A model generated the notes under the pieces. The model was not told the DNA's origin. It saw only the letters and a program-made list of their open reading frames with translations, and made no database searches. A DNA stretch of 64,000 bases from Chelydra serpentina. Lineage: Eukaryota > Chordata > Testudines > Chelydridae. This document shows positions 51,232-60,869 of this stretch, piece by piece. The stretch is from positions 2,666,001-2,730,000 of the forward strand of contig JBAIAC010000001.1 of the NCBI GenBank assembly GCA_037349315.1. The letters run 5' to 3'. A program made the position numbers and the translations under genes. Numbering within the stretch: position 1 is the stretch's first letter; each line of letters opens with the position of its first letter.

Positions 51232-54200
51232 ACACCCGGGGCTGTAGGATGGGTCTCCGCAGGAGCCAGGTGCTCTCCTTCCTTCGGGAGGGTGGGTACT
51301 CTGTAGTGTTCCTGCAGGAGACCCATACGGATCCAGCCGCTGAAGACAGCTGGCGGCTGGAATGGGGGGACAGAGTCTACTTCAGCCATCTCTCTGTTCG
51401 CCAGGCTGGAGTGGCGACCTTGTTCTCCCCCGACCTACGGCCTGAGGTGCTGGGAGTTGCCGAGGCTGTGCCGGGCCGCCTGCTGCACCTACGGGTCCGT
51501 ATGGAGGGGCTCGTGGTCAATCTCGTCAACATCTATGCCCCGACACCGGGCCCGGAACAACTTCGTTTCTATCAGCAGGCGTCCACCTTCCTCGGCACCT
51601 TGGATCCTCGCGAGTGCCTGGTCCTGGGCGGGGACTTTAACAACACCCTTGAAAAACAGGACCGCTCGGGGATCGAGCAGTGCCCGGCCGCCGCGGACGT
51701 CCTCAGGGAAATTGTCGAACATCACTCCCTGGTGGACGTCTGGCGCGACCACCATCCGGGTGACAACTCAACCTTCACCTTTGTCCGGGTGGAGGCCCAT
51801 CGGTCGCACCACTCCCGGTTGGACCGCATCTATTTATCGCGTTTTCACCTTTCGCGGGCCCACTCCTCCAGCGTCCGGCTGGCCCCGTTCTCTGATCATC
51901 ATCTCGCTACCGTGACGGCCTCTCTCTGCGCGGAGAGGCCGGGGCCGGCCTATTGGCATTTTAATAACAGTTTGCTGGAGGATGTGGGTTTCGTGGCGTC
52001 CTTCCGGGAGTTCTGGCTGGCCTGGCGAGGGCAGCGGCACGCTTTTCCCTCGGCGCGGCGATGGTGGGATCTAGGGAAGGTACGCGCCCGGCTCTTCTGC
52101 CGTGATTACACCCGGGGCGCCAGCCGACGGAGGGATGCGACGATAGAGCAGTTGGAACGGGAGGTCTTAGAGCTGGAGAGGCGTCTGGCCGCCAGCCCTG
52201 AGGATCCATCCCTCTGTGGGGCGTGCCGGGAGAAGCGGGAGGAGCTCCGGGAACTGGAAGATCATCGGGCCCGGGGCGCCTTCGTTCGATCCCGCATCCG
52301 TCTCCTTCGGGAGATGGATCGCGGCTCCCGCTTCTTCTACGCCCTGGAGAAAAAGAGGGGGGCTAAGAAACACGTCACCTGCCTCCTCGCAGAAGATGGC
52401 ACCCCCCTCACGGATCCGGTGGAGATGTGCGGGAGGGCCAAGGCCTTCTACGCGAGCCTTTTCTCCCCGGATCTGACCGATCCTAACGCTTGCAAAGTGC
52501 TCTGGGACGAACTCCCTACGGTCAGCACGGGCGACCGAGACCGGCTAGAGCTGCCTCTCACTCTGGCCGAGTTCTCGGAAGCCCTCCGTCGCATGCCGAC
52601 TAATAAATCTCCGGGACTGGACGGGCTGACCGTGGAGTTCTACCGCGTGTTCTGGGACGTCCTCGGCCCAGACCTTGTCACCGTCTGGGCCGAGTCCTTG
52701 CAGGGCGGGGTCCTCCCTCTTTCGTGCAGGCGAGCCGTGCTCGCCTTATTGCCGAAGAAGGGGGACCTCCGCGATTTACGGAATTGGCGTCCCGTCTCGC
52801 TCCTCAGCACGGACTATAAAGTCGTAGCAAAGGCCATCTCGCTGCGGCTTGGGTCCGTGCTGGCGGACGTGGTCCACCCAGACCAGACCTACACCGTCCC
52901 GGGCCGCACCATTCTCGACAACCTGTATCTGGTCCGGGATCTCTTGGAGCTTGGGTGTAGGGATGGTCTGTCGTTCGCCCTCCTGTCTCTGGATCAGGAG
53001 AAGGCGTTCGACAGGGTGGATCACGGGTACCTCCTGAGCACTCTGCGAGCGTTTGGCTTTGGGCCCCAGTTTGTGGGTTTTCTCCAGGTGCTGTACGCCT
53101 CCGCAGAGTGTCTGGTCAGGCTCAACTGGACCCTGACCGAGCCGGTCAGCTTCGGGCGAGGAGTACGGCAGGGGTGCCCCCTCTCGGGCCAGCTGTACGC
53201 TCTGGCGATCGAGCCCTTCCTCTGTCTCCTCCGCAGGAGGTTGACGGGGTTGGTGCTCCGAGAGCCGGAGCTGCGGCTGGTCCTGTCGGCGTACGCCGAC
53301 GATGTGCTCCTCGTGGTCCAGGACCCGGGCGACTTGGTGCAGGTGGAGGCTTGCCAGGCGATCTACTCGGCGGCCTCCTCTGCCCGGGTCAACTGGGTCA
53401 AGAGCTCTGGCCTGGTGGTAGGGGACGGGTGGCAGGCGAGCTCCCTCCCACCCGCGCTTCAGGCCATCAGGTGGAGCGCGGGTCCTCTGCTTTATCTCGG
53501 CGTTTACCTTTCTGCCACGCATCCATCCCCGCCGGAGAACTGGCAAGGTTTAGAGGGCAGGGTGATAGAGCGGATCCGGAAATGGACAGGACTACTCCGG
53601 TGCCTCTCCTTTCGAGGGAGAGCACTGGTAGTCAATCAATTAGTCCTGTCCATGCTCTGGTACCGGCTCAACACCCTGGTCCCGGCCCCGGGTTTCCTGG
53701 CCAACCTCCGGACGTCGATTCTGGAGTTCTTTTGGTCAGGACTGCACTGGGTCTCTGCAGGGGTTCTCCATCTTCCTCTGGAGGAGGGTGGGCAGGGCCT
53801 GAAGTGTCCACACACTCAGGTCCATGTCTTCCGTCTCCAGGCCCTGCAGAGGCTCCTTTATGGTGCAGGTAGTCCGGCGTGGAGCGTATTGGCACACGCC
53901 TTCCTACGCCGCTTCCGAGGGCTCCGATATGACCGGCAGCTCCTTTATCTCCATCCGAGAGGTCTTCCGCGAGACCTCTACGGGCTGCCGGTCTTCTACC
54001 AGGACCTCCTCCGGACCTGGAAGCTATTCTCAGCGACCAGGTCCGTGGCGGCCACCGAGGGGGCAGATCTCCTCGCGGAGCCCCTGCTACACAACCCCCA
54101 GCTCCGTGTGCAGGTGGCGGAGTCCCCCTCGGTGCGCCAGAGGTTGGTCCTGGCAGAGGTCACTAGGGTCGGAGACCTCCTGGACTACGACCGGGGAGAC

Positions 54201-55124
54201 TGGCTGGATCCCCTGACGCTTGCTCAGCGCATGGGGCTCTCCAGACCTCGTACTCCCCGGCGCGTACTTCAGGAGGTGAAGGCTGCTTTGCCGCCCGCTG
54301 CTCGGGTTTACCTCGACCGGGTCCTGCGAGAGGGTATGCCCCGCCCTCCCTTCACCCCAAGCCCTCCGGACCTTTTTATTGGGCCCCTGCCCCGTGGACC
54401 CAACCGGGTCCCCTGTCCCTTCACGGTGAGCCGGCTGCACGAACTACAACCCGTCCGCTTCCAGACCGCGCCAAGGAAACGTCTATACACGCTCGTGCTC
54501 CACACCCTTCATCTCCTCGCCCTCACGTCCCGCCCCGATACGAAATGGCGGGACCTCCTGCCACCTCTGGAGGGTGAGAAGCCCCGGTGGGCCAGCCTTT
54601 ACTCCTCCTTAGTCCCAAGGCCCGCCGGGGACGTCAGTTGGCGGCTCCTTCACGGAGCCGTGAGCACGGGCGTGTACTTGGCGCGGTTCACCCCTATTCC
54701 CGACACATGTTCCTTTTGCGGTGTGAGGGAGACCCTGGCGCACATTTATCTGGAGTGCGCCAGGCTTCAACCCCTGTTCCGGCTCCTCTCAGACATTTTG
54801 TTGAGGTTTTGGTTGCACTTTTCCCCTCACCTTTTTATTTATGCACTTCCAATCCGCGGCCCCACGAAGTCGCGGGACCTCCTGGTCAACCTCCTCCTGG
54901 CCATAGCTAAACTGGCCATCTACAAAACCAGGGTGAGGAGGTTGGCCGATGGAGGCTTCTGTGACTGTGGGGCCTATTTTCGATCCTCTGTTCGTTCACG
55001 CATCCGGGCAGAGTTCCTCTGGGCAGCGTCCACTGGCTCCCTTGACACCTTTGAGGAGCAGTGGGCGCTGTCCGGGGTTCTCTGCTCGGTGTCCCCTTCT
55101 GGTTCACTTCGTTTGACCCTTTGA
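51204..55124 (+). CDS. Tx1-like LINE copy 2 ORF2, 1306 codons, intact
   Basis: Identical in length to copy 1 ORF2. I count about 16 residue differences (for example K151/Q in the endonuclease loop, A301/D, and P1170/S inside the zinc knuckle), so the proteins are close to 99% identical. All endonuclease blocks, reverse-transcriptase motifs (LDQEKAFD, YADD) and the four zinc ligands are unchanged. No stop or frameshift. As in copy 1, its ATG lies 28 nt before the end of ORF1. The preserved frame suggests little time since insertion, or selection until recently. Confidence 0.93.
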   Translation: MASLLFATLNTRGCRMGLRRSQVLSFLREGGYSVVFLQETHTDPAAEDSWRLEWGDRVYFSHLSVRQAGVATLFSPDLRPEVLGVAEAVPGRLLHLRVRMEGLVVNLVNIYAPTPGPEQLRFYQQASTFLGTLDPRECLVLGGDFNNTLEKQDRSGIEQCPAAADVLREIVEHHSLVDVWRDHHPGDNSTFTFVRVEAHRSHHSRLDRIYLSRFHLSRAHSSSVRLAPFSDHHLATVTASLCAERPGPAYWHFNNSLLEDVGFVASFREFWLAWRGQRHAFPSARRWWDLGKVRARLFCRDYTRGASRRRDATIEQLEREVLELERRLAASPEDPSLCGACREKREELRELEDHRARGAFVRSRIRLLREMDRGSRFFYALEKKRGAKKHVTCLLAEDGTPLTDPVEMCGRAKAFYASLFSPDLTDPNACKVLWDELPTVSTGDRDRLELPLTLAEFSEALRRMPTNKSPGLDGLTVEFYRVFWDVLGPDLVTVWAESLQGGVLPLSCRRAVLALLPKKGDLRDLRNWRPVSLLSTDYKVVAKAISLRLGSVLADVVHPDQTYTVPGRTILDNLYLVRDLLELGCRDGLSFALLSLDQEKAFDRVDHGYLLSTLRAFGFGPQFVGFLQVLYASAECLVRLNWTLTEPVSFGRGVRQGCPLSGQLYALAIEPFLCLLRRRLTGLVLREPELRLVLSAYADDVLLVVQDPGDLVQVEACQAIYSAASSARVNWVKSSGLVVGDGWQASSLPPALQAIRWSAGPLLYLGVYLSATHPSPPENWQGLEGRVIERIRKWTGLLRCLSFRGRALVVNQLVLSMLWYRLNTLVPAPGFLANLRTSILEFFWSGLHWVSAGVLHLPLEEGGQGLKCPHTQVHVFRLQALQRLLYGAGSPAWSVLAHAFLRRFRGLRYDRQLLYLHPRGLPRDLYGLPVFYQDLLRTWKLFSATRSVAATEGADLLAEPLLHNPQLRVQVAESPSVRQRLVLAEVTRVGDLLDYDRGDWLDPLTLAQRMGLSRPRTPRRVLQEVKAALPPAARVYLDRVLREGMPRPPFTPSPPDLFIGPLPRGPNRVPCPFTVSRLHELQPVRFQTAPRKRLYTLVLHTLHLLALTSRPDTKWRDLLPPLEGEKPRWASLYSSLVPRPAGDVSWRLLHGAVSTGVYLARFTPIPDTCSFCGVRETLAHIYLECARLQPLFRLLSDILLRFWLHFSPHLFIYALPIRGPTKSRDLLVNLLLAIAKLAIYKTRVRRLADGGFCDCGAYFRSSVRSRIRAEFLWAASTGSLDTFEEQWALSGVLCSVSPSGSLRLTL

Positions 55125-55374
55125 CCGCACTCCCGTTCCTGTTTTTTCATTTTTTGTCCCCCGGAATTATTTGGTATCCAGGTCCTGTGGATCCCTCCCC
55201 TTAGGCTGAAGGGGGGGATCCTTTAGCAGTGGGCGGGCTTACGCCCGCCCACTTCCCGGATTCCAATAAGAACATACTGGTTCCTTACCACTTTCCTATA
55301 GCCCTCTGGCTTTGCCCCGTCACACTATGTGACGGGGCACATAGCTAAAGGCACAAGGATTTTGTAACCTCCTA

Positions 55375-56600
55375 CTAATAACAGCTCTGCTGTCTGTATT
55401 GGAAGTATGTCACTTTCCTGTGCAACACTTCTTCTAACCCCAGAAATTTCTGCCCCCGTGTCTTCCCACCCAGGTATTCTTTGCCATTAATCCTGACAGC
55501 CTTTATGTGTTTCATGCCTGGCTGTGCAGCGGCTACTTTCACAAATCCTGTGTGGTAAGTGGCAGGCGCCTGAGGTGCTTCTGTGTTCAGGGTAACAGCA
55601 TTCACAAAAATTGCTGGCTGCCTGTTCCCTCTCGGCACAGGGCATTATTCCTCAGGTTCTCAGTGGAATTACAGTTATAGCACCTTCTGGGCTCCTCTGT
55701 TTTCACAGGAGATTTGGGGAAGGGACTAGAGGAATGGATTTGGGGAGGTAAGTGCCCAGCCTCCCATTCACCTCCTTCTTCGTAGTGGTAAAACAGGAAC
55801 CCTGCTTCCTACCAGGTTTAAACCCCCCTGTCTGTGGTTTGTTTGCAATAGATGCTTGAATTTGATCAAATACATCAGCTAGGGTAACCAGTTCTTCCAT
55901 AGTTTTCATATTTTTGTCCCATAAACTTTGTTTTACATCATCTTTACATGTATTCAGGAAATGTTCTTGAGCAACAAGGTCACACATTCCTTCAAAGATT
56001 GTAACACCTTTTCCCTTTACCCAATTTTCCATCAAATATTTCATCTGGTTTACATATGCCACATTACTCATCCCAGTACCCCTGTGAAGGCTTGTAAATT
56101 TTACTCGATGTGTTTCAGGTGTAATCTGCAACTGTTTTAAAACCATTTCCTTGAATTTACCATTATCGGAAGCATTTTCAATTGCATCTTATTGAATATA
56201 TCCAGAGTTGTACCAGTCAACTTTGCAACCAAAGTGGGCATCTGCTGGTCCTCAGGAATCTTATGAAGTGCACACAGCCTCTCAAAGGTGATAAAATATT
56301 CAGTAATATCCCCTGTCTCGCTGTATGCATGACACAACCATTCCCATTTGTGGATTTTTGGAGAGGTGGGACTCACTGGAGTGTGGGGGTTCTGGTTCAG
56401 GTTCTCTGTCAAATCCAGTAGATGCTTCTTCTCCCTTTCCTTCATTTTTTTGGCTTACAGTTCCATGGCTCTTCAGTGTGCAGTTTCCATCTGTTTTAAT
56501 TCCATAAGTCTTTTTGTGTTCTTTTTCCCTTTCTTCCACCTGAAATCTGAATAGCTCCAATTTCGTGATAGTTACACTTTCACCCATTTTGCTGCTTTTC
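55375..56600 (-). pseudogene. Gypsy-like gag and protease-like remnant
   Basis: Minus-strand frames in order: 56587-56300 (start MGESVTITKLELFRFQVEER, a typical gag N-terminus), 56445-56137 (ITEYFITFERLCALHKIPED, then LTGTTLDIFNKM, the gag segment related to SCAN domains) and 56146-55703 (FLNTCKDDVKQSLWDKNMKT, then LADVFDQIQ). The last piece, 55638-55375 (HIKAVRINGKEYLGGKTRGQ), has the form of a retropepsin start, but the expected Asp-Thr-Gly is replaced. Several frameshifts separate the frames. No CCHC knuckle is clear. The element is inactive. Confidence 0.75.
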
Positions 56601-56766
56601 TGTCCCTACTTCCCTTTCCCGAAATAAGCAAACAGAAAATAATATACTGGTAACCTCTTTGACTGATCTCTAGCCACCACACTTAAATCTCACAATCACC
56701 AGCATGTGAAGTGCCAACCTCCCTCAGAACAACAAGCTGTGCATTTAATCCTACTGACTACTCCAC

Positions 56767-57470
56767 TGTGACAGGTTCCCCCGGGGTGCCACCTGGAATT
56801 GAGGTACCACTGAGCCCTCTGACCTACCAGCCTAGTCTCCCTCTCACACTGTGCTTTTGTGATAAGCTGCAAAGCCCTCCAAGCCAGCACTTTTACCAGC
56901 ATTCACACAGATAGGGATATATCCAACTGCAGTTACACGCAGGCTTTCTAACCACCAGCGTCCGAGCCTAGGACCCAGAGTATTACTGTCCTGCCCTGAT
57001 CAAATCTGGCCAATATATGGGTTTAATACCCGGTCTGCCTCTCCCTCAATGTGAAGATAACAATGCACACTTATAGTAACCAAGCAGAGATTTCCCCCAA
57101 GCATTCCAGTCAAAGCTCACTGGTTTGGATTAAAACATCAAATAAGTTTATTAACTACAAAAGGTAGATTTTAAGTGATTATAAGTGATAGCAAGCAGAC
57201 TACCTAGTAAATAAACAAAATATAAACTAAGTCTAAGATACTAGAACGATAGGATATGAAATACCAAATTCCCACCCTGACAGATGATATAAGCAGGCTG
57301 CAGATTCTTAAGGGGCAAACTGCACTTGCTTTACAACTTGGAATCCCCAGGTCTTTCACACACAGGCTAGAAATCCCTATAGCCTGTGTTCAGTACTTCC
57401 CCCAGTTGAGTCTTTGTTCCTCAGGTCTTTCCAGGAGTCTTTTTGTGTGGGGAGTGAAGACCTGAGGTGC
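56767..57470 (-). mobile_element. LTR of the Gypsy-like element
   Basis: On the plus strand it begins TGTGACAGGTTCCC; on the minus strand this is the terminal '...TGTCACA'. The adjoining internal base run 'gtggagtagtcag' starts with TGG one base in, as a tRNA primer site would. A poly(A) signal AATAAA on the minus strand is the complement of 57147-57152. The phrase 'gggtgccacctggaattgaggtaccactgagccctctgac' is a familiar turtle LTR. The right edge lies near a 16-bp tandem duplication (57468-57483 and 57484-57499). Confidence 0.72.
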
Positions 57471-57483
57471 AAGGTATATTGTG

Positions 57484-57830
57484 TGCAAGGTATATTGTGA
57501 TATGAAAATACATGTCTTGGAGGTCGAGGGTTGAGAACCAATCCCACTGTTCCAATGCTGGGATAATGGTGAAGAGGGTAACCATCTTGATGTGTTGCAG
57601 TTTGACTAACTTATTTAGGTTTCAAAGGTCTAGGATCAGTGTCCACCTGCCAGGGGTTTTTTTGGGCCAGAAAATAATGGGAGTGAAAACCCTTCCCTCT
57701 GTGCTCGGATGGGACGGACTATATGGCTCCCAGTTTCAGAAGGTGATTTATTTCTTCTTGTAGAATGGGTTCATAAGAAGGGTTGCTGAAGAGGGAAAGG
57801 GAGGAAGGCTGGGTGGGGTAGAGTATCCTT
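57484..57830 (-). pseudogene. DIRS-like reverse transcriptase, N-terminal fragment
   Basis: Reading the minus strand: IIFWPKKTPGRWTLILDL, a stop in place of Arg, then NLNKLVKLQHIKMVTLFTII, PALEQWDWFSTLDLQDMYFH. The last block is the DIRS motif A ('DWFSTLDLQDAYFHI' type). The frame is otherwise open, and the fragment ends a few codons later at the Gypsy LTR. Catalytic motif C is absent. Confidence 0.8.
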
Positions 57831-59243
57831 GATGATCTCTAGCACCCACTTGTCTGAGGTAATTAGCTACCATGATGAACAGAAAGGGGACAGATGGTCA
57901 CTAAACAGATGGAATGTCAGAGAGAGTTGTTGTGACTGGAGCAGGGTGAGGCTTCTCAGGGCCTTGACCACACCTTCAAAGTTGTTGTCTGGCCAAATGT
58001 GCGTGAGAGGTAGCCCATTGAGGAGTTGTATGTCTGCACTTGGTAGGGGGTTTCTGTCAACTGCACTGAGTACCGTAGTGTTGCTGGGGAGTGTATTGCA
58101 GTGATTGGGATTATGAGGGAAGTTGGTATTTCCCTGGGTGTTTTTTCAGTGCTGATGTGAAAATGCCAAGAGATTAGAGAGTTGCTCGAAAGTCCTTAAG
58201 GGAGCATAGGGACTCATCCATATGTTCTGCAAATAATTTCTGGCCCTCAAAGGGTCCTGGATGGCGGTTTGTACCTCCTTAGGAAGGTTGGAGAAGTGCA
58301 GACATGACACCCATTTCATGACTCTGGCAGCCATGATGGAATGGGCAGCAGTATCCATGGAGTCCAAAGAGGCTTCTAAAGCTGTATGGGCCAAGAGGTG
58401 TCCTTTGGATATGAGTGCCTGGAGTTGGAATTTTTATCATCAGGAAGATCTTGGCAGAGTTCCTGTATTTTAGAATATTTGAGATATTGTACTTAGCTAT
58501 GAGAGCCTTGTAATTGGATATTCGGAATTGGAGTGTAGTGAATGAATAAGCCTTGCGTCCCAATAGATCCAATTGCTTCTAGTCTCTGTCATGAGAGATG
58601 GATCGAGGTTGGTATTGGCTTCCCTTTCTATTTATGGCATTGACAACTAAGGAATTCGGGGTGCATATGAGATAAAAGAAGTTCCATGTCCTTTGTGAGA
58701 ACATAATATTTTTTGTCTGCTTGCTTTCAGGTCAGTGGGATGGATATTGAGATATGCCAGAGCACCTTGGCAGGATTAAGAAGGGCCTCATTAACAGGGA
58801 GGGCTATTTTGGAGGATGAGAATGTGTACAGGATCTTGAGCAGTTTATGTTGTTGATCTTTCACTTCTCCCAAAAGAACCTGGAGGGAGTGTCCATTCCT
58901 GTGAAACAACTCCTGGAAGTGTTTGAAGTCATCGGCTGCAGTAGGTGGTGGAGTCACAATAGCCTTACCAGGGGAAGAAGAGAAGTGGAGTGGCAGTGGA
59001 ACTTCCTCCTCCTATTCTTCCTCCTCACCTGCTATGGGGAGAGGCTTAGTCTCTGGAGGCTTAGAGACTGATGGAGATGGTGAACGTGTAGGCCTCTACC
59101 TTTGCTCTCTGAGAGGCTTCCCAAACTGTGCTCTGAACATGGCCCAAGGATCCCAATATGGCCAATGTAGAGGGAGTAGCACATGAGGTTGCATCCATGG
59201 CAGTCCATACCAGGGCCCTAGTCTGGTTGTGGATTGTGGATAG

Positions 59244-59812
59244 TGTGACAAAGCTCTGTCCTCGTCTCAGTGGGTCCCGTGCTTCCTGGTGGATTTCACT
59301 AGCCTCAGAGGCTCATTGTGAACCTCCACGTAGCCCTTCTCTCTCTAGAGACAAGGGTCACAGTCTACTGAGCCATTTTCATCATAAGCCAGCAAGGGAG
59401 GTGGGAAGAAACAACCCTCCCTCGTACAGTCTCTGTTGTCTCCCAGTCTCAGTGATTAATCAGGGAGGGGGGTGGGGGAGCCTGGGCCTGCCCTCTACTC
59501 CGGGCTCCAGCCGAGGGACCCTAATAGTAGCAGCTATGATAGCTGACTTTTTGGGAAAAGGATGTGAACAATTCCTTGGGCCACTTCCCCACAGCAGCCC
59601 CCTCTTCCTCAATGTCCATTTCACCGTTACCTCAGGGCCTCCTTCCTTGTGTCTGATATGGTTTGTACTGCTTAGTTCCTCCAACAGCATGGCTTCCTCC
59701 TACAGCTCCTGACATGCGCGCCCAACTGACTAACTGGGAGGCTTTTAACTAGTTTCAGCCAGCCCCTAATTGGCTTCAAGTGTCCCAATCAAACTAGCTA
59801 TCTTCCCTGCCT

Positions 59813-59848
<36 letters not shown>

Positions 59849-60161
59849 CAGGGTTGGAAGGGATCTTAGGAGGTCATCTAGTCCAACCCCCTGCTCAAAG
59901 CAGGACCAATCCCCAATTTTTGCCCCAGATCCCTAAGTGGCCCCCTCAAGGATTGAACTCACAACCCTGGGTGTAGCAGGCCAATGCTCAAACCACTGAG
60001 CTATCCTTCCCCCTGGAAAGATCTTAATTGGTCCCAGGTGTCTTAATTGACCTGGAGAAGCTGCCATTTACTTATCCTGGTAACAGGGATTTGTTTAACC
60101 TGGGGCTAATATATCTGTCTCCCACTACTTTTCTATAGCCATCTGGCCTTGCCCCGTCCCC
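59244..60161. mobile_element. Solo LTR, second member of the Tx1 target family
   Basis: Begins TGTGACAAAGCTCTGTCC and ends near 'tctggccttgccccgtcccc'; ATAG flanks it at 59240-59243 and 60162-60165. It is homologous along its length to the LTR at 38076 and has the uninterrupted target ('ttctatagccatctggcc'). A SINE with a long T-run is inserted at about 59815-60013. Inserted in DIRS ORF1. Confidence 0.82.
59815..60013 (-). mobile_element. Turtle tRNA-derived SINE, copy 2, with poly(A) end
   Basis: Same family as 31576-31767 and in the same orientation: head complement 'ctgagctatccttcccc' at the right, box B complement 'ggattgaactc' at about 59950, CR1-like tail at 59850-59910. On the plus strand the tail is followed by 29 T (59815-59843), that is a poly(A) end on the SINE strand in place of the ATTCTATG repeats. 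It lies inside the solo LTR. Confidence 0.9.
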
Positions 60162-60869
60162 ATAGTTAGAACATATAGAGGACACCTTTTGTGCTTGTAC
60201 CAAGTATGAGGGTGGGACAGAGTACTCCTCCTCTCCATCGCTGGGGAAGGGTAGTGCTGTCCTTGGAGGAGTAAGGGAAGAATGGTGTAATTCCAGAGAG
60301 GAGGATGAAAGTGGAGGGAGGTCGTGTTTGAATAGTGGTGACTCAGAGATATCATATACAAGTAGGTCCTTGGGGTATTTGAACTTGTGGAGAGGATAGA
60401 GGAGCATCATCAGCACTGGTTCATGCATCAGGGCCGAGAGAGAGGTGCATTCTCTTGAGCAGGCAGATGGAGTTGAAGATGTACTCGTTGATGAGGGCTT
60501 GCTCGGTGCTGAAATAGACATTTGGCACTGGTAGGGCTGTTGGTCCCATAGTACCTGAAGTTGGACAGGTGAGGGTAACTAGCACCTTCTTGAAGGTCTT
60601 GTGTCTCAGTTAGGGTCTTTAGACCTTTGATTAGCTCTGGTACTGGAGATACTCAGGTGGTCCCTGGAACTATATCCCTTTCTGAGAATGTTGAAACAAC
60701 TGATCTCGCAGGGGCTGGCATTCTGGTGGGAGGTGCCTCAGAGGGTGATAAGGGACCCTGTTTCTTCCCAGCAGTGCGGGAAAGAGTCATTTCTGTTCTT
60801 TTGACAAATAAATCATTTTGAGTCAGGACTGCATTATAGAGGTTCCCCACCCCCCCATGTAAGTGCTTG

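Larger units (their letters stand above)
38640..55310 (+). mobile_element. Head-to-tail pair of Tx1/L1-like LINEs (period about 8,315 bp)
   Basis: Two copies in the same orientation: copy 1 at about 38680-46956 and copy 2 at about 46997-55271. Offsets between matching points are nearly constant: 38671 to 46988 (8,317), ORF2 starts 42889 to 51204 (8,315), ends 46809 to 55124 (8,315). A direct repeat of about 39 bp starting 'acatactggttcct' and ending 'ccctctggc' lies before copy 1 (38640), between the copies (46957) and after copy 2 (55272). Each copy has a long 5' leader, ORF1 and ORF2 and ends 'aataag' without a long poly(A). The block is strikingly GC-rich compared with its flanks. Confidence 0.93.
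38076..55324. mobile_element. Solo LTR (TGTGAC...GTCACA) split by the Tx1-like array
   Basis: Begins TGTGACAAAGTTCC (38076) and ends GCCCCGTCACA (55324). The 4-bp CTAT flanks it at 38072-38075 and 55325-55328, as expected for an LTR-element target duplication. Without the LINE insertion it would be about 620 bp. A second member of the family at 59244-60161 gives the uninterrupted order 'ctatagccatctggccttgccccg', which shows where the LINE pair entered. No internal genes of its own are present between paired LTRs. Confidence 0.85.
37931..57470 (-). mobile_element. Gypsy-like LTR retroelement remnant, minus strand, with nested insertions
   Basis: Right-hand LTR at about 56767-57470, gag frames at 56587-55703, a protease-like region at 55638-55375 and probably 38071-37931 ('VVNDNPIALLLGN' on the minus strand). 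A solo LTR holding two Tx1-like LINEs separates the last two pieces. The gag reads from the right LTR leftwards, so that LTR is the 5' one. The reverse transcriptase, integrase and 3' LTR are missing. The exact left end is uncertain. Confidence 0.65.
57484..60860 (-). mobile_element. DIRS-like retroelement fragment, minus strand
   Basis: Contains ORF1 (gag-like) pieces from about 60860 to 58100 and the start of the reverse transcriptase at 57830-57484. DIRS elements carry reverse transcriptase, RNase H and a tyrosine recombinase instead of an integrase; only the first part survives here. The left end is cut off by the Gypsy-like LTR inside the reverse transcriptase. ORF1 is interrupted by a solo LTR at 59244-60161. 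No terminal repeats are visible. Confidence 0.78.
58100..60860 (-). pseudogene. DIRS-like ORF1 (gag-like) remnant
   Basis: Pieces on the minus strand, in order: 60850-60653 (LFVKRTEMTLSRTAGKKQG), 60521-60170 (SLSALMHEPVLMM, then EEEYSVPPSYLVQAQK), and after the solo LTR about 59240-59090 ('YPQSTTRLGPWYGLPWMQP', then WPYWDPWAMFRAQFGKP). Then 58957-58727 (DDFKHFQELFHRNGHSLQV, then LPVNEALLNPAKVLWH) and 58394-58146 (AHTALEASLDSMDTAAHSIM, then LPKEVQTAIQDP). These are the conserved stretches of vertebrate DIRS ORF1. Multiple frameshifts. Function in packaging is assumed from the family. Confidence 0.75.
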
